DNA of 64,000 nucleotides from GWE2-42-39 sp942493345 (GTDB taxonomy: Bacteria > Bacteroidota > Bacteroidia > Bacteroidales > Prolixibacteraceae). A program made the translations under genes and the position numbers. A model generated the notes under the pieces. It saw only the letters and a list, made by a program, of their open reading frames with translations. It was not told the DNA's origin and searched no databases. The DNA lies in NCBI GenBank assembly GCA_942493345.1, contig OW818695.1, positions 3,968,001-4,032,000 on the forward strand, read 5' to 3'. How positions within the stretch are numbered: the first letter of the stretch is position 1; the number at the start of each line of letters is the position of its first letter. Below are positions 17,215-26,344 of this stretch, in pieces.

Positions 17215-18555
17215 CTAATGAACCGAAGTAAACAAGCGGTTCCAGCGTATTTTATTTAAAAAGGATTGGTCTTTATCCAACGAAAGCCAGATGAAAACAG
17301 CTTTTCCGACTACATGATCTTCCGGAACAAATCCCCAGTAACGTGAGTCGGCCGAATTGTGTCGATTGTCTCCCATCATCCAGTAATAATCCATTTTAAA
17401 TGTATAACGATTGGCGATAGTACCATTTATGTATATGACAGAATCTTTTACTTTTAGCTCATTCCCTTCGTAAAGATCGATGATGCGTTCGTACATCGGC
17501 AGATTATCGATCGTTAAATCAACCGTGACATCTTTCTTCGGAATAGTTATCGGTCCGAAATTATCAACATTCCATGGGTAGTTTTTGCTGAACGGGAATA
17601 TGTTGTTGTCCCAACTGTCCCGTGGTGACAATACTTTATTTATGGCGGTTACATTTGCCATGGTTTTCATTTTTCCGGCATTTTCTTCGGTCAGTGGAAA
17701 TGAAAACTGCGAATTTGGATATGAATGGCGGTCTTCCTCTGCAATTTTCATGTTATCTAAAGTCTTTTTATTGATCGCCGTTCCGTTGGTTGCTACCTGG
17801 TAGTCGTATTGTACACCCGGAAATTTTTGCTGGGCTTTGCCGTTTACATAAAGTTGGCTCTCTTTCAGCTCAATTACATCGCCCGGAATACCTACGCAAC
17901 GTTTGATGTAGTTCTCGCGCTTATCAACTGGGCGGGCTATAATTTCTCCAAAGTTTTGTTTATCGTTCCAAACCCGTTCTCTTCCATACGAACGTACCAA
18001 TTGGTAATAGCTTTGGTTTTGTGCATTCAATGCAACCGTATCGCCTTCAGGAAAATTAAATACCACAACATCGTTATTCTTTATTTTTCCGAAACCGGCA
18101 ATGCGTTTATATGGCCTTTTAATCCACTCGACATACGATTTTTTGGTTTTCGATAGCGGCAATGTATGGTGTACAAACGGGAACGACAAAGGAGTATTTG
18201 GCAATTTGGGACCGTAGGCGGTTTTGCTCACGAACAGGTAGTCGCCAATTAACATCGATTTTTCCATGGATGAAGTTGGAATGGTATAGGCTTCGATGAA
18301 AAACATACGAATGAAAGTAGCTGCAATCACGGCAAAGATGATCGCATCAACCCATTCCACGACTTTGGTTTGTTTTCCCTCCGGAGGATTTTTCTTTTTC
18401 CAGAAAGCCCAATGTACCTTCTTGCTTATGTACATATCGAAAATTGGGGCAAGTCCAATGAACCACCAGTAGCCTTCGAGCCATATTACCCACAGGGAGT
18501 AAATCAGGCCAACCACTGCAAATTTGAACCATTTGTTGGTCAGAATATTTTTCAT
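17215..18555 (-). CDS. lepB: Signal peptidase I
   Basis: Inner-membrane serine protease that removes signal peptides from secreted proteins. 446 aa, longer than E. coli LepB (324 aa), as usual in Bacteroidetes. N-terminal membrane segments (residues ~10-40 and ~68-88) precede the catalytic Ser96 in TIPTSSMEKSMLIGD. The general-base Lys is in YIKRCVGIPGDVIEL. Box E is MMGDNRHNSADSRYWGFVP near the C-terminus. A long insertion between the Lys box and box E accounts for the extra length. It starts 11 bp after dapB on the same strand, a pairing common in this phylum. Confidence 0.95.
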   Translation of the reverse strand: MKNILTNKWFKFAVVGLIYSLWVIWLEGYWWFIGLAPIFDMYISKKVHWAFWKKKNPPEGKQTKVVEWVDAIIFAVIAATFIRMFFIEAYTIPTSSMEKSMLIGDYLFVSKTAYGPKLPNTPLSFPFVHHTLPLSKTKKSYVEWIKRPYKRIAGFGKIKNNDVVVFNFPEGDTVALNAQNQSYYQLVRSYGRERVWNDKQNFGEIIARPVDKRENYIKRCVGIPGDVIELKESQLYVNGKAQQKFPGVQYDYQVATNGTAINKKTLDNMKIAEEDRHSYPNSQFSFPLTEENAGKMKTMANVTAINKVLSPRDSWDNNIFPFSKNYPWNVDNFGPITIPKKDVTVDLTIDNLPMYERIIDLYEGNELKVKDSVIYINGTIANRYTFKMDYYWMMGDNRHNSADSRYWGFVPEDHVVGKAVFIWLSLDKDQSFLNKIRWNRLFTSVH

Positions 18556-18566
18556 ATAAAATATGA

Positions 18567-19283
18567 TTAAAGATTTAATAAATCGTTCATTCCTAAAATT
18601 CCTTTTTTCCCGAAACAGAATTCGGCAGCCAGCACAGCGCCCAATGCAAAGCCGGCCCTGCTTTTTGCATTATGGATGATCTCAATTGTATCAACTGCCG
18701 ATTCGTAGCGAATGGCATGATAACCTGGAACCTGTCCTTCCCTTTCGGAAATAATCCCCACTTCTTCTTGTTTATTGGTTGGTTGATTCACCCACTTTGT
18801 TTTTCCGGGTATATTTTTTATAATTCCTTCGGCCAAAGTTATTGCGGTGCCACTTGGCGCATCCAATTTTTGTGTGTGATGGATTTCTTTCATTTCAACC
18901 TTGTATTCATTGCGGGGCGCCATCAGTTGAGCCAGCTTTTCGTTGATCGAAAAGAAGATATTTACACCGATGCTGAAGTTTGAGGCATAGAAAAAAGTGC
19001 CGTTTTTCATCCGACAACTACTGTGAACTTTTTCTTTTTCACCGAGCCATCCGGTTGTTCCGCTTACCACAGGTATCCCGGCATCGAAGCACAAATTGTA
19101 ATTGGCAATAGCCGACGAAGGGATCGTAAATTCAATGGCGGCATCGGCCTTCTTTATGTTCTCTAAAGTAAGTTCGTTCTGGTTGTTTATATCAATTTTT
19201 AAAACGACTTCATGTCCGCGTTCCAAAGCAATCCGTTCTATCTCTTTGCCCATTTTCCCGTATCCTATCAATGCAATCTTCAT
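18567..19283 (-). CDS. dapB: 4-hydroxy-tetrahydrodipicolinate reductase
   Basis: NAD(P)H-dependent reductase of the diaminopimelate/lysine pathway, 238 aa, slightly short for the family (~270). The Rossmann start is IALIGYGKMGKEIERIA (residues 3-19). The catalytic signature EIHHTQKLDAPSGTA (residues ~133-147) contains the His pair, Lys and substrate-binding GT. FASNFSIGVNIFF lies before it. The C-terminus keeps the conserved AKSRAGFALGAVLAAEF block. First gene of a dapB-lepB pair. The ATG at 19283 gives MKIALIGYG, the expected N-terminus. Confidence 0.95.
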   Translation of the reverse strand: MKIALIGYGKMGKEIERIALERGHEVVLKIDINNQNELTLENIKKADAAIEFTIPSSAIANYNLCFDAGIPVVSGTTGWLGEKEKVHSSCRMKNGTFFYASNFSIGVNIFFSINEKLAQLMAPRNEYKVEMKEIHHTQKLDAPSGTAITLAEGIIKNIPGKTKWVNQPTNKQEEVGIISEREGQVPGYHAIRYESAVDTIEIIHNAKSRAGFALGAVLAAEFCFGKKGILGMNDLLNL

Positions 19284-19611
19284 CTGTTATTTTTTTATTC
19301 GGTGTACAAAGATATAAATTACACCATAAAAGTATAATTACAAAAGCAGGCATTGGAAATTTTTCGATAAACAATGCCTGCCGTTCGACAAAACCTTATT
19401 AAAAAGATTTTGGATGCAGGTATAGATACACGATAATAGATTACAGATAAAAAGACAGAAGGACAAAAAAGTACGAAATATCGAAAATCAGGTATTCAGC
19501 ATCATTTTAAATTAACAATCCAACATATTTAGCAATTCGATACACATTGAGAATCCGAAATCGAGTGTCAATAATTGTTTTTCATTCTGAAAAATAAATT
19601 ATTTTCGTGGG
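19284..19611. other. 328-bp non-coding gap between divergent dapB and the HAD gene
   Basis: No ORF. It holds an inverted repeat, GCAGGCATTG ... CAATGCCTGC (19346-19381, 10-bp arms, 16-base spacer). At 19475-19492 TACGAAATATCGAAAATC resembles part of the dispersed repeat at 4816-4895. No clear promoter consensus for either flanking gene. Confidence 0.5.
19346..19381. repeat. Perfect 10-bp inverted repeat between divergent genes
   Basis: GCAGGCATTG and CAATGCCTGC flank 16 AT-rich bases. No T-tract follows on either side that would clearly make it a terminator, and both neighbours are transcribed away from it. Confidence 0.5.
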
Positions 19612-20451
19612 ATGCAAACAAATGAAAAAGTAAAGCTGGTTGCCACCGATTTGGATGGCACCTTCCTAAAAAACGATAAGACGATCAGTAAGAAAAACCT
19701 TGAATCGCTTCATTTAATGGGACAAAAGGGCATTGTGAGGGTGGCGGCCACCGGGCGGAACCTGCAAAAAACCAAAGACGTAATTCTTCCGGAGATCCCT
19801 TTCGATTACATTGTTTTTTCATCGGGTGCGGGAGTTTTCGACTGGCGAACCAGCGAATTGCTTTATTCACAAAATATTCCGGTAGAAACCGTTCGTAAGC
19901 TTTCCAAATATTTGATTCGCAACCAACTGAGTTTCCATCTTTTCAGGCCTGTACCCGAAAATCATTATTGCTGGTATTTCCGAAGTAAAAATGCAAGCTC
20001 TGAATTTGAACGCTATTTCGAGTTCCACAATTCGTTTGCAGAACCGTTTCCCGATGATGCCGAGATAAATTCAGAAGCCTGCCAGTTTCTGATCATCATG
20101 CCCAACAACATTGAACTTTTCGAACAACTGAAAGAAAATATTGGCCGGACATTTCCCGATCTGAAAGTTGTGCGTACCAGCTCTCCTTTGCACACTCCAT
20201 TTATTTGGATGGAAATTTTTCACAAAGATGTTTCGAAGGGAAACGGGGTGAAGTTCATTTGCGAAAAAGAACAAATCAATCCGGCCTATACATTGGGCAT
20301 TGGCAACGATTACAACGATCTGGAATTACTTGAGTTCACCAACTTTTCGTATCTTGTTGAAAATAGCCCGGATGAGTTGAAAATCCGGTATTTAGTGACA
20401 AAAACAAACGAGGAGGATGCATTTTCTGTTTCAATTGATCTTCATCTGTAA
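19612..20451 (+). CDS. Cof-type HAD-superfamily phosphatase
   Basis: Cytoplasmic sugar- or nucleotide-phosphate phosphatase of the HAD IIB (Cof/YbiV) type, 279 aa. Motif I is VATDLDGTFLKND (nucleophile Asp in DLDGT, residues ~13-17). Motif II is VAATGRN. The C-terminal Lys and motif IV are DVSKGNGVKFICE and GIGNDYNDLELLEF. The C2 cap lies between residues ~85 and 200. Substrates of this class are broad and cannot be assigned from sequence. A 54-bp gap separates it from the M16 protease on the same strand. Confidence 0.88.
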   Translation: MQTNEKVKLVATDLDGTFLKNDKTISKKNLESLHLMGQKGIVRVAATGRNLQKTKDVILPEIPFDYIVFSSGAGVFDWRTSELLYSQNIPVETVRKLSKYLIRNQLSFHLFRPVPENHYCWYFRSKNASSEFERYFEFHNSFAEPFPDDAEINSEACQFLIIMPNNIELFEQLKENIGRTFPDLKVVRTSSPLHTPFIWMEIFHKDVSKGNGVKFICEKEQINPAYTLGIGNDYNDLELLEFTNFSYLVENSPDELKIRYLVTKTNEEDAFSVSIDLHL

Positions 20452-20511
20452 CAAATACGAAAAAAATTTGACCTAATATACAAAACAAGTGTTCACCCAA
20501 ATAATTTGAAA

Positions 20512-23322
20512 ATGAGAACTCTTTTAAGCATTTTATTGACGATTATTATTGGAGTCTGTTTCGGACAAGTAAATATTCAAAAGAACGATTTATTACCGGT
20601 CGACCCAAAAATATCTACAGGAAAGCTGGAAAACGGGATGACGTATTATGTACGAGCCAACAGCACCCCGAAAAACCGTGCGGATATGTTTCTGGCTGTA
20701 AAAATTGGTTCGATCAATGAGGATGACGACCAATTGGGATTGGCTCATTTCTGCGAGCACATGGCATTTAACGGCACAAAAAACTTTCCCAAAAACGAAC
20801 TGACCAGCTATCTCGAATCGTTGGGGATGGAATTTGGACCGGAAATAAATGCCTATACTTCGTTCGACGAAACGGTTTACATGATTAAAGTACCGCTTGA
20901 CAGCGCCAAATTTGTCGACAACGGCCTACAAGTACTTTACGACTGGGCCTGCCAGGTTTCTTATTTCGATGAAGATATTGAAAAAGAACGTGGCGTTATT
21001 CATGAAGAATGGCGTGGTGGCCGTGATGCCGATGAGCGTATGTTGCAAAAATGGCTGCCTGCTTTCCTCGCAAATTCAAAATATGCCGAACGCCTGCCGA
21101 TTGGAAAGATCGAAGTTACCGACCATTTTAAAACCGATGTGATCCGTCGTTTTTACAACGATTGGTATCGTCCCGACCAACAGGCTGTGATTGTTATTGG
21201 TGATTTCAATCAGGAAGAAATGGTAAAACAGGTGAAGGAAATGTTTTCGAAAATCCCCGAAAAAGAAAAGCCGCGAACCAAAGAGTTATTCGATATTCCC
21301 AACCATAAAGATACCAAGATTGCAATTGTAACTGACAAGGAGGCACGGTATTCCATTGCTCAGGTTTTTTACAAGCACCCGCTGGAAATTGCGAAAACGA
21401 TTGGCGATTACCGCAAAATGATGGTTGAAAACCTTTACAACGGAATGATCAACATTCGGTTGAACGAGCTGACCCAAATTGAAAATCCGCCGTTTATATA
21501 CGGAGGGTCAAGTTTCAGCGAGTTGTTTGGTCCAAAAAGCGTTTATTCTTCGGTTGCTGTGTGCCAGAACGGAAAAATAGAAGAAGGAATCAAAGCTGTA
21601 TTAACTGAAAATGAACGTGTAAAACAATTTGGATTTACTGCTTCGGAACTGGAACGGCAAAAAGCGACAATGTTAAAATCGATCGAAAAAGCATACAACG
21701 AGCGCGAAAAGCAGCAATCGATCAGCTATGCAGAAGAATACAAACGCAATTTCCTTCTTTCGGAAGAACCAATACCCGGCATTGAAAACGAATTTGCCTA
21801 TTACAATACATTCATGCCGGAAATTACACTGGATGAAGTAAATACCCTTGCAAAAAAATGGATTACCAAAGAAAACAGGGTGGTAATTATCACTGCTCCT
21901 GAAATTGAAGGAGTAAAAATGCCAACCGAGCAGGAAGTGCTCAGCTTGCTTAATGAAGTTGAGGAACAGAAAATAGAAGCCTATAAAGATAAAGTTGGAA
22001 ACCAGCCGTTAATCGCAAAAGAACCGGTAGCCGGGAAAATTATCAGTACAAAAATAATCAATGAAGTGGGTGCCACCGAATGGAAACTATCGAATGGCGC
22101 GACCGTGGTTGTGAAAATTACCGATTTTAAAGACGACGAAATTCTATTTACAGCCTACAGCCAGGGTGGAAATTCATTATACGGACAAAAAGATGATATT
22201 TCGGCCGATATTGCAACCACTATCCTTTCCCAGAGCGGAATTGCCGATTTCGACAACATCACGCTCGACAAAATGCTTTCCGATAAAGTGTTTAGCCTGT
22301 CGCCCTACATTTCTGATATAAACGAAGGTTTTAGTGGCAGTTCGTCGGTGAAAGATGCAGAAACGCTTTTCCAAATGTTATACCTCTATTTTACCCGCCA
22401 GCGAATTGATCCGGTTTCATACGCATCGTACATCAACCGGATGAAAGGCATGTTGGAAAATAAAAAGGCCTCGCCGGAAGCTGCTTTTCAGGATACTTTC
22501 CTCGTTACCTCCGCGAACCACCATCCACGCAAAAGACCCATGTCGGCTGAATTGCTGGATGAAGCCAATCTCGACCGGATTGCCCAGATTAATAAAGAAC
22601 GTTTTTCGGATGCCAGCGATTTCAAATTCTTCTTTGTCGGAAATATCGATCAGGAAAAACTAAAACCACTGGTTGAAAAATATATTGGTTCCATTCCTTC
22701 TTCCTATTCCAACGAAACGTGGAAAAACCTTGATATTGAAAGTCCTTCAGGCATCGTCGAAAAAACTGTTTATCGCGGACAGGAAGAAAAAAGTGTCCAT
22801 TATATGAGTTTCCACGGGAAGTTTGATTATTCAAAGGAAAATGTGATTGCAATTACTGCTTTGGGCAAAATTCTGTCGACCCGCCTGCTCGAAGTGATCC
22901 GCGAAGACAAAAGCAGCGTGTATTACATCGATGCCAGCCCTTCCATCAATAAATACCCAGAAGCAGAATACAGCATGACCATTTATTTTGGGACTGCGCC
23001 GGGAAAAGTCAGCGAATTAAAAGAAGCTGTTTTTGCTGAAATCAGGGATATTGCCCAAAACGGCCCGTCGGAAGAAGATATGAACAAAGCCAAAGAAAAA
23101 CTGCTGCGCGAACGGGAAACAAACCTTCGTGAAAATAAGTTCTGGCTCGGAGCGCTTTCTTCATATTACCGAAACTACAATGGTCATTTTGAAGAATTTG
23201 GCACATACAATGACCTCATCAATGGATTGACCATTGAGACCATTAAAAATTCAACTTCAAAATATCTCGACTTCAATAATTATTTCAGTGTTACCTTAAA
23301 ACCTGAATCAGCAAAAAAATAG
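20512..23322 (+). CDS. Secreted M16-family zinc protease (pitrilysin-like, full length)
   Basis: Zinc metalloprotease, 936 aa from the ATG at 20512 (a TTG two codons earlier is the less likely start). A signal peptide (MRTLLSILLTIIIGVCFGQ) directs it to the periplasm. The first M16 domain has HFCEH from residue 79 (HxxEH), followed by the distal Glu in RGVIHEEWRGGRDADER. Four M16-like domains fit the length, as in pitrilysin/insulinase. The second, inactive half includes a region around FFFVGNIDQEKLKPL. Likely peptide degradation in the periplasm (inference). It is followed by a strong terminator. Compare the partial, apparently signal-less M16 protein at 1-1151. Confidence 0.92.
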   Translation: MRTLLSILLTIIIGVCFGQVNIQKNDLLPVDPKISTGKLENGMTYYVRANSTPKNRADMFLAVKIGSINEDDDQLGLAHFCEHMAFNGTKNFPKNELTSYLESLGMEFGPEINAYTSFDETVYMIKVPLDSAKFVDNGLQVLYDWACQVSYFDEDIEKERGVIHEEWRGGRDADERMLQKWLPAFLANSKYAERLPIGKIEVTDHFKTDVIRRFYNDWYRPDQQAVIVIGDFNQEEMVKQVKEMFSKIPEKEKPRTKELFDIPNHKDTKIAIVTDKEARYSIAQVFYKHPLEIAKTIGDYRKMMVENLYNGMINIRLNELTQIENPPFIYGGSSFSELFGPKSVYSSVAVCQNGKIEEGIKAVLTENERVKQFGFTASELERQKATMLKSIEKAYNEREKQQSISYAEEYKRNFLLSEEPIPGIENEFAYYNTFMPEITLDEVNTLAKKWITKENRVVIITAPEIEGVKMPTEQEVLSLLNEVEEQKIEAYKDKVGNQPLIAKEPVAGKIISTKIINEVGATEWKLSNGATVVVKITDFKDDEILFTAYSQGGNSLYGQKDDISADIATTILSQSGIADFDNITLDKMLSDKVFSLSPYISDINEGFSGSSSVKDAETLFQMLYLYFTRQRIDPVSYASYINRMKGMLENKKASPEAAFQDTFLVTSANHHPRKRPMSAELLDEANLDRIAQINKERFSDASDFKFFFVGNIDQEKLKPLVEKYIGSIPSSYSNETWKNLDIESPSGIVEKTVYRGQEEKSVHYMSFHGKFDYSKENVIAITALGKILSTRLLEVIREDKSSVYYIDASPSINKYPEAEYSMTIYFGTAPGKVSELKEAVFAEIRDIAQNGPSEEDMNKAKEKLLRERETNLRENKFWLGALSSYYRNYNGHFEEFGTYNDLINGLTIETIKNSTSKYLDFNNYFSVTLKPESAKK

Positions 23323-23350
23323 CACGCTAAAAAATATTGACAGATAACAA

Positions 23351-23391
23351 AAACAGGCCATCCCGGTAAAAATGAGATGGCCTGTTTTTTT
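23351..23391 (+). terminator. Rho-independent terminator after M16 protease
   Basis: Stem AAACAGGCCATC / GATGGCCTGTTT (12 bp), 13-base loop, then a T run. Confidence 0.88.
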
Positions 23392-23483
23392 GTCCTATTC
23401 CGAAAATATTATCTTTACAGCTCTTTAAGGGTTATTTTAGTATAGAGAAAATCAGCGGCCATTATTTGGCAAAATTTATAGTT

Positions 23484-24113
23484 ATGAAGAATAAGTATGT
23501 TGACTTGATTGTAAGAATGGTAGCTTACTCGGTATTGGTGTTAATCGCCATAAAATTTTTCATGTACGACGCAGTTAATGTTTATGACGGGCAAAAGTTC
23601 ACAGAGAATTCATTGACCGAGTCTTATCAGGAAGTATTATTTTTTCTGGCATCGCTCATGTTTTTTATAACGGCAATTAAGTTTGAAGATAGCCGTCCAC
23701 TTTCGATTCTAGCTGGAGGTTTCACATCGGTGTGTTTTTTCCGGGAACTCGATTTTCTGACCGATTTTATCAATAGCAGCTTCTGGGGAGTTCCTTCCGC
23801 AATTGTCATTGTAACAGTTTTTATTTTTTCCTGGAAAAACAGAGGTAATCTCACCAAATCATATTATGAATACTATAATAGTAAAGCATTTGCCTTTATG
23901 ATGTGCGGAATCTTGGTTACTTTTTTGTTCTCGCGGCTGTATGGCAAAGGTGATTTCTGGAAAGCGTTAATGGAAGAAAATTACATGCGATCGATTAAAA
24001 ACGCTGCAGAAGAATGTGTTGAATTAATGGGTGATATCCTGATATTTATTTCATCGTTTGAATATCTGATTTTCAAGGTTCAACAAAAATGTGAATCCAA
24101 AACATTGAAGTAA
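23484..24113 (+). CDS. Unknown polytopic membrane protein
   Basis: Not recognised. 209 aa from the ATG at 23484; a TTG six codons upstream is a weaker start. About five hydrophobic segments are visible: IVRMVAYSVLVLIAIKF, EVLFFLASLMFFITAI, PLSILAGGFTSVCFF, AIVIVTVFIFSW and FMMCGILVTFLFSRLYG. A short FRELDFLTDF motif lies between segments three and four, and an acidic EECVELMGD stretch comes before the last hydrophobic patch. The C-terminus is lysine-rich (QQKCESKTLK). The gene stands between the M16 terminator and the convergent nucleotidyltransferase, with only 21 bp to the latter. No function is proposed. Confidence 0.65.
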   Translation: MKNKYVDLIVRMVAYSVLVLIAIKFFMYDAVNVYDGQKFTENSLTESYQEVLFFLASLMFFITAIKFEDSRPLSILAGGFTSVCFFRELDFLTDFINSSFWGVPSAIVIVTVFIFSWKNRGNLTKSYYEYYNSKAFAFMMCGILVTFLFSRLYGKGDFWKALMEENYMRSIKNAAEECVELMGDILIFISSFEYLIFKVQQKCESKTLK

Positions 24114-24134
24114 AAAAAGATTGTTCCTTCTATT

Positions 24135-24872
24135 TTATTTTTCCTGGATATTTCTGATCATTTTTTCGGCTTCGTCCAGTTGCTGGGGTTTTCCAAGATC
24201 AAGCCATATTTCAGAATTGTCGACGAAAGCCTTTATGGGTTGGTTTTGCGCCAGTCGCAAATACAAATCGATGATCGAAAATTTTCCTTCTTCAGTTATC
24301 AAATCAAAAATTTCGGGATTGACAATGTGGATACCGCTGAAGGCATATTCTTCCGATTCGCCAACAAAAGTAGGTTGGCTGATTTTTATTTTGCCGGAAC
24401 GAAGATCTTTCCATCCGGCAAGTTGAAACTGTTTGTCAAACAAAAGATAGCGTGTGGTTTCCCGTTTCCGGACGACCAGGGTTGCCAAAGATTTTTCCTG
24501 CAAATGATACGAAAGCAAGCGGGTTAAATCGAGATTGGAAAAAATATCGACATTGTACAAAACAATGGGATCGCTGCCGGAAAACAATGGCGCTGCTTTT
24601 TTTAAACCACCGCCTGTTTCGAGCAATAAACCCTGTTCATCCGATATTCTTATATCAATTCCAAAATTATTTTTTTCATGAAGAAACCCGATGATCTGAT
24701 CGGCAAAATGATGGACATTGATCACCACTTCTTTGATGCCAAAACGTTTTAAATAATTGATGGCATGTTCAAGCAACGGCTTACCCGAAATTTCGACCAG
24801 TGCTTTGGGTTTATTGGCAGTAGCAGCCTGCAAACGGCTGCCAAGACCGGCGGCAAATATCATTGCTCTCAT
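24135..24872 (-). CDS. Sugar-1-phosphate nucleotidyltransferase (MurU/RmlA-like)
   Basis: NTP transferase of the RmlA/GlmU-N superfamily, 245 aa, making an NDP-sugar from a sugar-1-phosphate. Signature: MIFAAGLGSRLQAATANKPK (residues 4-23; GxGxRL plus the catalytic Lys). LVEISGKPLLEHAINYL and the metal-binding Asp in VLYNVDIFSNLDL follow. Closest in style to the small nucleotidyltransferases of the MurU group (MurNAc-1-P uridylyltransferase), but no kinase partner lies beside it, so the sugar is uncertain. Gene end converges on the unknown membrane protein gene. Confidence 0.82.
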   Translation of the reverse strand: MRAMIFAAGLGSRLQAATANKPKALVEISGKPLLEHAINYLKRFGIKEVVINVHHFADQIIGFLHEKNNFGIDIRISDEQGLLLETGGGLKKAAPLFSGSDPIVLYNVDIFSNLDLTRLLSYHLQEKSLATLVVRKRETTRYLLFDKQFQLAGWKDLRSGKIKISQPTFVGESEEYAFSGIHIVNPEIFDLITEEGKFSIIDLYLRLAQNQPIKAFVDNSEIWLDLGKPQQLDEAEKMIRNIQEK

Positions 24873-25079
24873 AGATTTTAGTTTTTCGTAAAGATCATAA
24901 AAAAAGTCTGAGTCTAAAAATTATTCGGATTCATCCAAGAACTTCCCCTGTTTGTATAATATAGAATCCCATTAAGCAAATAGCTTCATATTATTTGTAA
25001 ATTGCATTAAACCCTGAGTCGAAATCAGGGTCAAAACAATCGATAATAAAAATATAAACTTCAATTAAATTTTATAAAA

Positions 25080-25535
25080 ATGAGAAAATTATTTTTGATT
25101 ACAGTACTATTTTTGAGTGTAGTAACATTTGCACAGGCACAACGTGGCAGTGGCCAGCGCCCGTCGCAAGGAAGCGGAGGCCAACGCCCGCAAATGAATC
25201 CGGAACAAATGATACAACGTCAAGTAGACCACTTAAATGAAACTTTAACATTGACTGATGCACAAAAGCTAAAACTTAAAGAGATCATTCAGAAGAATGG
25301 AGAAAAACAGCGTGAGTTATTTCAAAGCATGCGTGCTTCAGGCACTCAACCATCGGAAGCCGAGCGCGAGCAAATGAAAACAAAAAGAGATGAACTTCGC
25401 AAAAAGGAAACTGCAGAAATTAAAGCCATCCTCACCAAAGACCAGCTTCCCAAGTACGACGCATACTTGAAAGATCTGGAAAATAAGATGAAAGAAAGAA
25501 GGAATAATGGCGGTAATGGTGGAGGAAATCGCTAA
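25080..25535 (+). CDS. Small Spy-like periplasmic protein
   Basis: Exported protein, 151 aa. The signal peptide MRKLFLITVLFLSVVTFAQA is followed by a low-complexity Gly/Gln/Arg/Pro segment (RGSGQRPSQGSGGQRPQ). A helical, charged domain (residues ~45-140) follows, with the Spy/CpxP-like pattern LTLTDAQKLKLKEIIQKN and AILTKDQLPKYDAYL, and a Gly/Asn tail. Spy and CpxP are periplasmic chaperone or stress proteins, and that role is inferred only from architecture. It is transcribed towards ribH with a shared terminator. A small inverted repeat, ACCCTGA/TCAGGGT (25011-25031), precedes it. Confidence 0.7.
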   Translation: MRKLFLITVLFLSVVTFAQAQRGSGQRPSQGSGGQRPQMNPEQMIQRQVDHLNETLTLTDAQKLKLKEIIQKNGEKQRELFQSMRASGTQPSEAEREQMKTKRDELRKKETAEIKAILTKDQLPKYDAYLKDLENKMKERRNNGGNGGGNR

Positions 25536-25553
25536 AATAGATCTTGGTTAACT

Positions 25554-25580
25554 AAAAAGGGTCCGGTGGGACCCTTTTTT
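25554..25580. terminator. Bidirectional terminator between Spy-like gene and ribH
   Basis: AAAAAGGGTCC ... GGACCCTTTTTT has a four-base loop and T or A tracts on both sides. Its edge overlaps the ribH stop codon. Confidence 0.85.
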
Positions 25581-26064
25581 AGTTTAGCTCATTTTTTAAC
25601 GCAACCATTTTAATAGCGGTCACAGCAGCTTCATCGCCTTTGTTCCCAAGTCTTCCGCCGGCTCTGTCCAAAGCCTGTTGCTGGTTATCGGTTGTCAGTA
25701 CCCCGAAAATAAACGGTTTATTGTATTTTATATTCAAATCGGTCATTCCCTGCGTTACCCCGGCGCAAATAAAGTCGAAATGGCGGGTTTCTCCCTGAAT
25801 AACACAACCCAACGCAATCACTGCGTCAACATCGGTATATTCGGCCATATACTGGGCGCCGAGGGTCAGCTCGAAGGTTCCCGGAACATGCTTTACGATG
25901 ATGTTTTTATCTTCTGCCCCGTGCTTTTTCAACGTTTCACAGGCTCCTTCAGCCAAGGCCCCGGTAATTTCGTAGTTCCATTCCGCAACAATAATTCCGA
26001 ATTTCATTCCTTTTGCCGATGGGACTTTTTCAATATCGTATTCCGATAAATTTTTTGTAGCCAT
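25579..26064 (-). CDS. ribH: 6,7-dimethyl-8-ribityllumazine synthase
   Basis: Penultimate step of riboflavin synthesis: condenses the pyrimidinedione with dihydroxybutanone phosphate. 161 aa from the ATG at 26062-26064; longer in-frame starts run into the upstream repeat and are rejected. Conserved blocks: FGIIVAEWNYEITGAL (residues ~21-36), KHVPGTFELTLGAQYM, ALGCVIQGETRHFDFIC with the catalytic His, and FGVLTTDNQQQALDRAGGRLGNKG. No other rib gene is nearby. It lies downstream of the TPR membrane protein, whose own terminator separates them. Confidence 0.95.
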   Translation of the reverse strand: MATKNLSEYDIEKVPSAKGMKFGIIVAEWNYEITGALAEGACETLKKHGAEDKNIIVKHVPGTFELTLGAQYMAEYTDVDAVIALGCVIQGETRHFDFICAGVTQGMTDLNIKYNKPFIFGVLTTDNQQQALDRAGGRLGNKGDEAAVTAIKMVALKNELN

Positions 26065-26145
26065 TATTTTTTTATTGATGATTGATGATTTTTTATTGAA
26101 CTTGTTTAAAGTTGAAACTAGTTTTATAGGTTCCTCTTCATTTCT

Positions 26146-26205
26146 AAATATCGAACAATGAACAAGAAATGAGGAATATCGAAATATCAAAAATACTCCT
26201 GCAAC
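26146..26205. repeat. Dispersed intergenic repeat, copy B
   Basis: Shares AAATATCGAACAATGAACAA and GGAATATCGAAATATC, then a GCAAC end, with copy A at 4816-4895, but lacks the nested palindrome. Non-coding, upstream of ribH. Confidence 0.6.
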
Positions 26206-26298
26206 TTTATTCTTTATTTCTTATTATCTGATGTGCAAAAATATCATTTTGGAACACAATCTTCAATCTAAAATTGAAGATGCTTTATAAAAATAAAA

Positions 26299-26320
26299 AA
26301 TCCCCTGTTTCGAGGGGATT
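26299..26320 (-). terminator. Terminator after the TPR membrane protein
   Basis: AATCCCCT / AGGGGATT with a six-base loop, followed on the minus strand by a T-rich run (TTTTTATTTTT). Confidence 0.8.
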
Positions 26321-26344
26321 CCTTATTCAATTTATATTGATTTT

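Noticed and set aside
25579..26190. ribH with a long N-terminal extension starting at 26190
   Set aside because: The extension runs through the dispersed repeat and is not part of the family; the ATG at 26064 gives the normal 161-aa enzyme.
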